Below are positions 15,171-21,197 of a DNA stretch of 21,197 nucleotides, one piece after another. The DNA is from Pseudomonadota bacterium. Its GTDB lineage: Bacteria > Pseudomonadota > Gammaproteobacteria > Acidiferrobacterales > UBA6901. A model generated the notes under the pieces. That model had not been told where the DNA came from and made no database searches. It worked only from the letters and a program-made list of their open reading frames with translations. A program made the translations under genes and the position numbers. Numbering within the stretch: the stretch's first letter is position 1; each line of letters starts with the position of its first letter. The stretch covers positions 1 through 21,197 of the forward strand of contig JAJXUF010000049.1 of assembly GCA_021783175.1 (NCBI GenBank). The letters are read 5' to 3'.

Positions 15171-16963
15171 GCCTTGTGCTCCTGCTGACCACCGTATTCT
15201 GCGTGGAACCTCGCGAAAGACTCGGCTATCTCCTTGGCAAAACCCTTTAGCCCCTCAACCTGGCTGCTCGAATACAGCGACTTCACACGCCTCGCCCTGC
15301 TAAGGACCGGCAGATTAAGCATTTGCTGAACCGGCACGCCGATGTCGAGCAGGTCGAGACCATGGTGATAGACACTCAGCACCAGGTCCAAAAGCACGAA
15401 TTGCTTGTCTGGCGAACAGAAACTATCCACCTCGTCTAACGCGCTCTGCTGCAGCACCCCTTCCCGGATGAGTGCAGCACCCTCGAGCGCCCAACGCTGC
15501 GCGGGGGACAGCGCCTCCGGTCCTACCAGATTCACAATGCGCGCCAACTCATCGGCCTGCGACAAAAGACCCAGCGCTTCTGCCCGGCGCGCGCCCCATG
15601 ACGGATTGACGTTTTCGCCCCACCAACTTGCCGCATCGTGGACATATCCGGAAAAACTGTCGGTCCAGTCCACTGCCGGGTAGTGACGCGCATCGGCAAG
15701 CTCTTTCGACAAGGCCCAGAATGTCTGTACGATTTCCTTGGTATGGCTGGTGACCGGCTCGGAAAAGTCTCCGCCCGGCGGTGACACTGCACCGATCAGG
15801 GTCACCGAACCGGATGCGCCCGACAACGTCTGCACGCGGCCGGCGCGTTCGTAGAAGGCTGCCAAACGCGACGCAAGATACGCCGGATAGCCCTCCTCCA
15901 CGGGCATCTGACCAAGCCGCCCCGCCACTTCCCGCAAGGCCTCTGCCCAGCGACTGGTGGAATCTGCCACCATCACCACGTCGTAGCCCTGGTCACGGTA
16001 ATACTCTGCCAGCGTCACTCCGACGTAAATAGAGGCCTCACGGGCTACGACTGGCATGTTTGAGGTATTGGCAACCAGCAGCGTGCGTTCCATTAGCAGA
16101 CGACCAGTGTAGGGATCGGTCAGATCGGGAAATGCCTCCAAAATGTCGACTAGCTCATTGCCGCGCTCGCCGCATCCTACATAAATTACAATCTCGGCAT
16201 TCGCCCAGCGGGCGATTTGCTGCTGCACTACCGTTTTTCCTGCGCCGAACGGACCGGGCACCGCTGCCTTGCCGCCCTTCAGCAATGGAAAGAAAGTATC
16301 GAGTACGCGCTGTCCAGTAATCAGCGGAACACTGGCATGATCCCGGCGTCGGTAGGGTCGCGCAATTCGCACCGGCCAGCGGTGATAAAGCTTGAGTTGG
16401 TGTTCAATACCAGTCGCATCACGCACCCGCGCGATCACCTGCTCGATGGTGTAATCACCGGTCTGCGCCAGGTGCAACAGCTCGCCGTTGATTCCGGGCG
16501 GGACCAAGACACGATGGGCAATCGTCTGGGTTTCCTGCACAGCACCAAGAACTGCGCCGGCAGATATCTGTTTTCCTGCAATCAGATCGGCCGCCGGCTC
16601 GAAGCGCCATTTACGATCCCGATCGAGAGGAGCGATTCCCAGGCCGCGGCCAATGTGATCCCCGCTCTCCTCCAGAATTTTAGTGAGTGGTCGCTGCACA
16701 CCGTCAAAAATATTGCCAAGCAACCCCGGACCGAGTTCCACCGACAGTGGATGCCCAAGAGGGCGTGCGGTCTGCCCCGGCTGCAGGGATTCGGTCGATT
16801 CATAAATCTGGACCACCGCGCGATCGCCGTCGCGTCCGATAACTTCACCGACCAGAGCGAGCTCTCCGACGCGCACCTGCTCGCCATTAAGCACGCGCGG
16901 CAGCTGCACCGTCACGATCGGTCCGTTGACCTCTATGATTTTTCCTTCCGCAGCTTCAGCCAC
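15167..16963 (-). CDS. atpA: A/V-type ATP synthase subunit A (catalytic)
   Basis: 598 residues. Catalytic ATPase subunit. The N-terminal beta-barrel begins GKIIEVNGPIVTVQ; the non-homologous region typical of A subunits spans roughly 110-200; the Walker A loop is GPFGAGKT at 237-244 with the usual Phe. IYVGCGERGNELVD carries the catalytic Glu of the GER motif. MVADSTSRWAEALREV and GYPAYLASRLAAFYERAGR are also diagnostic. The start is GTG 16963 inside the end of subunit E (GTGGCTGA), an eight-base overlap; no later Met would keep the N-terminal strand. It is not an F-type beta subunit, because the bulge region and gene neighbours are those of A/V-type enzymes. Confidence 0.97.
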   Translation of the reverse strand: MAEAAEGKIIEVNGPIVTVQLPRVLNGEQVRVGELALVGEVIGRDGDRAVVQIYESTESLQPGQTARPLGHPLSVELGPGLLGNIFDGVQRPLTKILEESGDHIGRGLGIAPLDRDRKWRFEPAADLIAGKQISAGAVLGAVQETQTIAHRVLVPPGINGELLHLAQTGDYTIEQVIARVRDATGIEHQLKLYHRWPVRIARPYRRRDHASVPLITGQRVLDTFFPLLKGGKAAVPGPFGAGKTVVQQQIARWANAEIVIYVGCGERGNELVDILEAFPDLTDPYTGRLLMERTLLVANTSNMPVVAREASIYVGVTLAEYYRDQGYDVVMVADSTSRWAEALREVAGRLGQMPVEEGYPAYLASRLAAFYERAGRVQTLSGASGSVTLIGAVSPPGGDFSEPVTSHTKEIVQTFWALSKELADARHYPAVDWTDSFSGYVHDAASWWGENVNPSWGARRAEALGLLSQADELARIVNLVGPEALSPAQRWALEGAALIREGVLQQSALDEVDSFCSPDKQFVLLDLVLSVYHHGLDLLDIGVPVQQMLNLPVLSRARRVKSLYSSSQVEGLKGFAKEIAESFARFHAEYGGQQEHKA

Positions 16964-17606
16964 TGAATGACATCCCCAGGTGTCCAGTTGAAACGAATAG
17001 CCGCTCCATGACTATCTGGTGTAGCGCGTCGCGCATGTGTTCAAGACGACCTTCAATAGTCGTGTCCACACGTATCGTGTCGTCCGTGCTGCGCACGCGT
17101 ATGCCGCCAAGACACTTCAGCGGCTCCTCAGCCAGATGCGCCTTCTTCGTTACCCCGGCGCTAGTACAAAACCAATCCCAGCGTTTGGCCAACAGCGCAT
17201 GATCGCGCGCATTGATCTCAACAATCACTTCATCGCGTTCTATGGAGGATGCAGCCTTGGCGAAGAACCTTGCCATCAGCGATAGATAGGCATCCTGATC
17301 ATCGGCGATGCGTACAAGCTGATCTGTCAGGCGCTCCATTACTTCCTGCACCAGCTGCCAGCGCAGGCGGTCAAGTTCTTCCTGCTGCTTAATCTCACTG
17401 GCCTGAACATGGCGCCGGTAGCTGCGCTCGGATTCATCTTTCGCTGCCAGGATTTCGCGCTCTTCACGCAGGCGCAGGCGCTCATTGGCGTCGGCAATAA
17501 CCTGGTCTCGGGTGCGACGCGCATTGGCAAGATACTCCTCCGCCAGGGTTCGGGCGCGTTCAAGCAGCGCCGACTCAAGATCTCCGATTTTTACCGGTGT
17601 GCTCAT
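16956..17606 (-). CDS. atpE: A/V-type ATP synthase subunit E
   Basis: 216 residues. Peripheral-stalk subunit that connects the A3B3 head to the membrane part. The N-terminal half (about 10-100) is a long charged helix rich in Glu, Arg and Ala, the coiled-coil arm normally paired with subunit G/H. The C-terminal half is globular, with KCLGGIRVRSTDDTIRVDTT followed by LEHMRDAL, the conserved end of the family. ATG 17606 overlaps the subunit F stop as ATGA. Its usual partner G/H is not seen among the genes in this window. Confidence 0.9.
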   Translation of the reverse strand: MSTPVKIGDLESALLERARTLAEEYLANARRTRDQVIADANERLRLREEREILAAKDESERSYRRHVQASEIKQQEELDRLRWQLVQEVMERLTDQLVRIADDQDAYLSLMARFFAKAASSIERDEVIVEINARDHALLAKRWDWFCTSAGVTKKAHLAEEPLKCLGGIRVRSTDDTIRVDTTIEGRLEHMRDALHQIVMERLFVSTGHLGMSFSG

Positions 17607-17974
17607 TCGCGAAGCTCAAGTGCCTGTGCGCCAAGTATACTGCGCACCACGTCCTCGACCTGAGGATGGTAGTCTTCGGGTGCATGCAACGGCGGAATCT
17701 CGGCAACCACGATGCGTCCGCCCTCGGCACGCACGCGCTTGAGCCAGGCTCCGTCGCTGTGCGCCAGATGGTGTTCCAGGAACACCAGCGCCTTCTGCTG
17801 GCGCCTGACCAGTTCTGCGAGCAAAGTCTCGAGCGCCTCGACAGTCGCGTCAGGTATCGTTTCCATGCCTATCATGCCAAACCCTTCCGTCAGTGCAGCA
17901 CTGCCAAGGGCTATCATGCGCGTTGGCGTCGAGGTATCACCTTTGTCCGTAACGCTGGCCACGGCCGTCCTCAA
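17603..17974 (-). CDS. atpF: A/V-type ATP synthase subunit F
   Basis: About 123 residues from the chosen start. Small Rossmann-like subunit bound to the D shaft. Seen: MIALGSAALTEGFGMIGMETI, the first strand and helix; a middle ALVFLEHHLA strand; and IPPLHAPEDYHPQVEDVVRSILG, the typical C-terminal helix. The start is uncertain. TTG 17974 overlaps the subunit K stop as TTGA and has GGGA seven bases upstream, but gives a 19-residue lead before the usual first strand. ATG 17917 would start exactly there but has no ribosome site. Family members usually begin close to the first strand, so the shorter form is possible. Role is assigned partly from position between K and E. Confidence 0.82.
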   Translation of the reverse strand: MRTAVASVTDKGDTSTPTRMIALGSAALTEGFGMIGMETIPDATVEALETLLAELVRRQQKALVFLEHHLAHSDGAWLKRVRAEGGRIVVAEIPPLHAPEDYHPQVEDVVRSILGAQALELRE

Positions 17975-18417
17975 CCTATTTTCCCAAGCATCAGGATGGT
18001 CACGACCAAACCGTAGATCGCAATTCCTTCGGCAAGGCCTAGGTACACTAGACTACGACCGAACACCTCCGGCTTCTCCGCAATAACTGCCAGCGCCGCA
18101 GCACCCACCGGCCCAACGGCGATTCCCGCGGCAATAGTCGACACGGCTGTGGGAATACCAATGCCGATGAGCGCCAGGCCCATGCCGATCGACACCTCGG
18201 GCGTCGTCGCGGCGGGAACCGCGGCCAGCGCGTCGTGCACGCTCACTAGCAGCAGGCCGGCTTCGGCCAGAACAAACAAGACAAGATTTGCTCCGACAGT
18301 GCCCTTGAGCCAGCGCGCCGGGCTGGACCTTCGAGGAGGCGGCCGCAATTCAAAGGTAACACCCAGAACGACGATACCGACGAGACTCAACGTGATTAAG
18401 CCCACAAGCCAGTACAT
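17971..18417 (-). CDS. atpK: A/V-type ATP synthase subunit K (rotor ring)
   Basis: 148 residues; the membrane rotor proteolipid. The C-terminal half is a standard A-type hairpin: helix about 75-111 rich in Gly/Ala, the polar loop AEKPEVFGRS, and helix 122-145 with GLAEGIAIYG, where Glu130 is the ion-carrying residue. The N-terminal half adds two more hydrophobic segments (about 1-22 and 40-60) joined by the polar loop ELRPPPRRSSP; the second contains FVLAEAGLLL with Glu52. Many single-hairpin K subunits are only 70-100 residues, so this form is long. ALAAVPAATTPE at 63-74 resembles a signal-peptide cleavage region. The start has the strongest ribosome site of the operon (AAGGAG, six bases upstream). 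Confidence 0.9.
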   Translation of the reverse strand: MYWLVGLITLSLVGIVVLGVTFELRPPPRRSSPARWLKGTVGANLVLFVLAEAGLLLVSVHDALAAVPAATTPEVSIGMGLALIGIGIPTAVSTIAAGIAVGPVGAAALAVIAEKPEVFGRSLVYLGLAEGIAIYGLVVTILMLGKIG

Positions 18418-18423
18418 GACATA

Positions 18424-18429
18424 CTCCTT
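18424..18429 (-). promoter_or_regulatory. Strong Shine-Dalgarno site for the rotor subunit K
   Basis: AAGGAG on the minus strand, six bases before ATG 18417 and overlapping the stop codon of subunit I. The other ATPase genes start within overlaps and have weak sites. A strong site here fits the need for several K copies per complex. Confidence 0.7.
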
Positions 18430-20350
18430 AGGTTGAATATTTGAGGTTTTCTTGGGAACGCCTCCCGCCTCCGGCAGTCAGCATCAACGGCCGGAACTCG
18501 CGTCCGTCACCGCTAAAGAATCGCGAAAAGCCTTCATAGTACTCGAGCCGCAGAGCCTGTATCGCAACGATCGCACCTTCCAGAACAAGAATGAAAATGT
18601 TCCCAATTACGATCACCATCCAGTGGCCGGTGGACTTCAACATATCCGCCAGCGTAATCACCGCAACCGCGAGTGCCACATGATTAAGACCGAATGCCGC
18701 AACGCGCAGAAACGACAGCGTGTTGGCCAAATAGCTGATCGCGGTTTCGAGCGCCTCGATCAGCACCACGAGGATGCGCTCCGCCGGCGCAGCCCGCAGC
18801 TTGTGCCACCTGTATCCGAGCATGAAAATCAACGACACAAGTATTGCCGACCACTCAGGCTCGCCGAGCGTGCCACTGTCGATGCGACGCCGAATTGCGT
18901 ACAGCACTGCAATGTAGAACAGCAGACCAGCGACACCCTTGCCGTCCAACAGAGCATCCAGATACTGCCTCTCGGCCAGGCGGTTGATTATCGTGAGCAA
19001 AGTCGCCAACAGGATGAATCCGATCCCCCAATAAAGCGCCAGCATCAGCATCCTGACCGGATCCGTAAGCGGAGAAACCAGTATCGGATGCACTGCCTCC
19101 TCGAACCCAAAGACGCTGCCATAGACCCAGCCGAACGCAATGGAAGAAATGCCGGCCGCCACCACAAATGGCGAGAATCCGCGCAACCGGCGCCGAAACA
19201 GTAACCCGCCAAGCGCAATAACCGACCCCTGGCCGACATCTCCGAACATCATCCCGAACATGGTAATGAACGTGACGGCGAACAGCAGCGTCGGATCAAT
19301 CTCGCCGTATCGCGGTACCCCATAGTTTCTCACCAGCACCGCAAACGGTCTTATCAGCCGGCTGTAGCGTAACGCCGACGGCACGTTCGACAGCTCTTCC
19401 GGCAACGGGTCGCGCTCGCTAAGTACAAAGCGCTGCCCGAACTTTTCCTGCAATGCCTGGCGCAGAATGGGCAGATCTGTCTTTGGCACCCAGCCGCCAA
19501 TCAGCGTTAGCCCCCCGCGTGCGCGCATCGCGTCGCCAAGTTCAGCATAGGGCGCCGCCAGCGCCAGGGTGACCACGGCGTTGGCCAACTTTTCGTAGAA
19601 TTCCTTTTGCGAATTTTCCATGAGCCGGCATTGCACGCTGGTTTCTTCAAGCAGACGGTCCTGGTGTTCTTGCAACTCGCGGCGAACCTTTTCCGGATGA
19701 TTGCGCAGCTCCGGTGGCACGTTGGCCGCGCGCCAACCCGCCGCCTGTAACACCGGCTTTATTTCGGCTTCCTTGCCAGCCGGTCCGGCAACAACAACAT
19801 GCGCAGTGCCATCGGTGTGGAGAAAGGATGTCAGCAGATACCCCGCGAGGCCTACCGCATCGCGCAGGCGTGCCACATTTGCCGACGGCAGCGTGCCGAC
19901 ATGAATATCCAGAAACTGCTTGCTGCGGGCGAGCAGTCCAAGATCAATGTCCAACGCAGCAAAGTTTTCGAGGGTTCGCATAAGCTGGGCAACGCGCTTG
20001 CGTTCCTCTTCAATTTTCCGCAAGCCCTCCGCCGTACGCGAACATTCTGACCATACCGTTCGCAACCAGTCGTTCAGCTGTTCGAGCTCGCCTTCCTCGA
20101 TTCTGCGCGGTTGTAGCGGTTCCGGTTTGGGAAACACATTCCAGTACGCCAATATTTTGTCGAGTTTCGCACGCGCGTCGCGATACAGTTCACGGAATCT
20201 TTCCCCCGGAAATTCCGGCAGCTGCTCGGCTACAGCCTGCGAGCTTTCCGGATCGAAAACACCCCGCTGAGCAAGCACGGCGGCGGCAACAGGTGCATCC
20301 TCGCTCAGCACCTGCAGCGCGACACGCTTCATCGACAAGGGCATCAACAT
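18428..20350 (-). CDS. atpI: A/V-type ATP synthase subunit I (stator membrane subunit)
   Basis: About 640 residues; counterpart of eukaryotic subunit a. The cytoplasmic N-terminal half (to about 345) is helical and charged and binds the peripheral stalks. The C-terminal half has about eight membrane helices, starting near FAVTFITMFGMMFGDVGQG, a diagnostic motif. NTLSFLRVAAFGLNHVALA holds the essential Arg (549) that faces the rotor Glu, and LEGAIVAIQALRLEYYEGFS is the conserved last helix. I chose ATG 20350 (MLMPLSMKRV) because homologues begin MxxPxxMxKV-like and GAGGA lies about 10 bases upstream; an in-frame GTG at 20374 would add an acidic MHFEDDDR. It follows subunit C after about 41 bases. 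Confidence 0.94.
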   Translation of the reverse strand: MLMPLSMKRVALQVLSEDAPVAAAVLAQRGVFDPESSQAVAEQLPEFPGERFRELYRDARAKLDKILAYWNVFPKPEPLQPRRIEEGELEQLNDWLRTVWSECSRTAEGLRKIEEERKRVAQLMRTLENFAALDIDLGLLARSKQFLDIHVGTLPSANVARLRDAVGLAGYLLTSFLHTDGTAHVVVAGPAGKEAEIKPVLQAAGWRAANVPPELRNHPEKVRRELQEHQDRLLEETSVQCRLMENSQKEFYEKLANAVVTLALAAPYAELGDAMRARGGLTLIGGWVPKTDLPILRQALQEKFGQRFVLSERDPLPEELSNVPSALRYSRLIRPFAVLVRNYGVPRYGEIDPTLLFAVTFITMFGMMFGDVGQGSVIALGGLLFRRRLRGFSPFVVAAGISSIAFGWVYGSVFGFEEAVHPILVSPLTDPVRMLMLALYWGIGFILLATLLTIINRLAERQYLDALLDGKGVAGLLFYIAVLYAIRRRIDSGTLGEPEWSAILVSLIFMLGYRWHKLRAAPAERILVVLIEALETAISYLANTLSFLRVAAFGLNHVALAVAVITLADMLKSTGHWMVIVIGNIFILVLEGAIVAIQALRLEYYEGFSRFFSGDGREFRPLMLTAGGGRRSQENLKYST

Positions 20351-20391
20351 ACGATCGTCATCCTCAAAATGCACAGCTCACTAATGCAACT

Positions 20392-21197
20392 TCAATTCGT
20401 AACCAACCCCGCTGCCTGGCGTATCAGATCGGAATGAATCCTGAGCTGCTTTCCCTTGATTACCGCCCGCAGCTGGCGCAGCATTTTCTCTCGCAGCACA
20501 AGATAGGCGAAGGCCCGCGCTAAGTTAAAATCAGCGCGCCGCAAGATCGTATTGGCCAAACGCCAGCTTTCACGCTCAAGAATCATCGTGGCATCGCTGG
20601 CCGTTGTAACCCCGGCTAGTTGGGCGCTATAAGGCCGGGGAAGCTGCGTGATGACCTCCTCGAAAGTTGCCAGGCGGGAAAGCGGCAGAAGCTGCGGACT
20701 GCGCAACCGATCGCCCTCTGGTACCAACAAATAATACGCCTCGGCCGGCGGTAGCCCGTACGCAAAGCGATAGCGCAGAAGCCAAAGTAGATTGACGTGG
20801 TCGATGATGTTACCAACCAATACTCTGATCTGATGTCCTTCACTGCGACTGATTGCGCGCGCATGACGGATCAGCCCGGCGTAATAGCGCCGGTCGACTG
20901 CCGAGTCCAACGCGAAAAGCTCGCGGTTTTCCTCGAAAATGCGCCGGGCTTGACGTGCTATGTCATCGAATGGTGTGCCTTCCAGCAGCCGCAGCAGTTC
21001 AGCGACGTCTCCCGTTCGAAGCATATCTTCGATCGGCAATGTCGCGAACGGGCCCATGTCGCCCAACTCTTTGCGGATCGCCGCCACCGGTTGTCCGGTC
21101 ATCTTGCCGCGCAGGATGGTCTTTAGGTTGCTCAGTTCAAAACGGTAAGCCCAGTAGATGAGAAATTTGCGTGCGGCGCCCGTCAGTGCGCGCACCA
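20392..21197 (-). CDS. atpC: A/V-type ATP synthase subunit C (partial)
   Basis: The last 267 codons are present; the 5' end lies beyond the window edge. Subunit C (the AC39/d type) is the funnel-shaped connector between the central shaft and the rotor ring. The visible part is nearly all helical, as expected. LIYWAYRFELSNLKTILRGK, then VDRRYYAGLIRHA, then VGNIIDHVNLLWLLRYRFAYG are the repeated three-part pattern of this family, in which each repeat ends in a segment like NIxNLLxxLRxK. The identification rests on this pattern together with its place just before subunit I. A GTG at 21195 is in frame but is probably internal, because full-length members have about 330-350 residues. Confidence 0.88.
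   Translation of the reverse strand, partial: VRALTGAARKFLIYWAYRFELSNLKTILRGKMTGQPVAAIRKELGDMGPFATLPIEDMLRTGDVAELLRLLEGTPFDDIARQARRIFEENRELFALDSAVDRRYYAGLIRHARAISRSEGHQIRVLVGNIIDHVNLLWLLRYRFAYGLPPAEAYYLLVPEGDRLRSPQLLPLSRLATFEEVITQLPRPYSAQLAGVTTASDATMILERESWRLANTILRRADFNLARAFAYLVLREKMLRQLRAVIKGKQLRIHSDLIRQAAGLVTN

Noticed and set aside
18452..19204. 250-codon plus-strand ORF
   Set aside because: Antisense to the membrane half of subunit I; very rich in Gln, Arg and His, as expected from the complement of membrane-helix codons.
1..21197. CRISPR array, insertion sequence, phage or toxin-antitoxin module
   Set aside because: No regularly spaced repeats, transposase or integrase motifs, terminal inverted repeats or toxin signatures were found on either strand.

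Overview
The window reads as chromosomal DNA of a beta- or gamma-proteobacterium. Three things suggest this: the housekeeping cluster xseB-ispA-dxs-folE2, an RND efflux pump tail, and a soluble GGDEF protein. All are GC-rich and use GTG and TTG starts. Genus cannot be fixed from sequence alone; lithotrophic lineages such as ammonia or sulfur oxidisers are a reasonable guess because an NAD(P)-linked [NiFe] hydrogenase and an archaeal-type (A/V-type) ATPase sit close together.

Layout. Bases 1-100 hold the last codons of an RND transporter (+), convergent with a diguanylate cyclase (-, 116-1600). A poorly coding stretch (about 1631-2185) holds at best a 69-codon hypothetical ORF. It is followed by a four-helix membrane protein (+, 2186-2644) and, convergent to it, a 75-residue conserved-looking small protein (-, 2882-3109) with a perfect TATAAT box. 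A divergent intergenic region then leads to xseB, ispA and dxs (+), joined by short overlaps. folE2 (+) follows after 56 bases that contain a near-perfect match to the IscR type-1 operator. Bases 7208-7738 hold no gene I can support.

From 7739 to the end everything is on the minus strand. Read in the direction of transcription (right to left), the window opens inside an A/V-type ATPase operon: subunits C (cut by the window edge), I, K, F, E, A, B, D. The DNA glycosylase gene tag follows without a visible terminator, and then a good intrinsic terminator at 12384-12414. After that come a promoter candidate and a complete group 3b-type [NiFe] hydrogenase operon: beta (two ferredoxin-like clusters), gamma (FAD/NAD plus 2Fe-2S), delta (small subunit), alpha (large NiFe subunit), and the endopeptidase that matures the large subunit. 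Nearly every junction in these operons is a 4- or 8-base start/stop overlap, so translation is probably coupled.

Working together: xseB-ispA-dxs-folE2 supplies repair, isoprenoid precursors and the first step of pterin synthesis. The hydrogenase exchanges electrons between H2 and NAD(P)H in the cytoplasm. The ATPase couples ATP to ion transport and, from its rotor sequence, more likely moves H+ than Na+. The most interesting points are the IscR-like operator before folE2, the four-helix K subunit carrying two acidic residues in its membrane segments, and the regulatory region before the hydrogenase.
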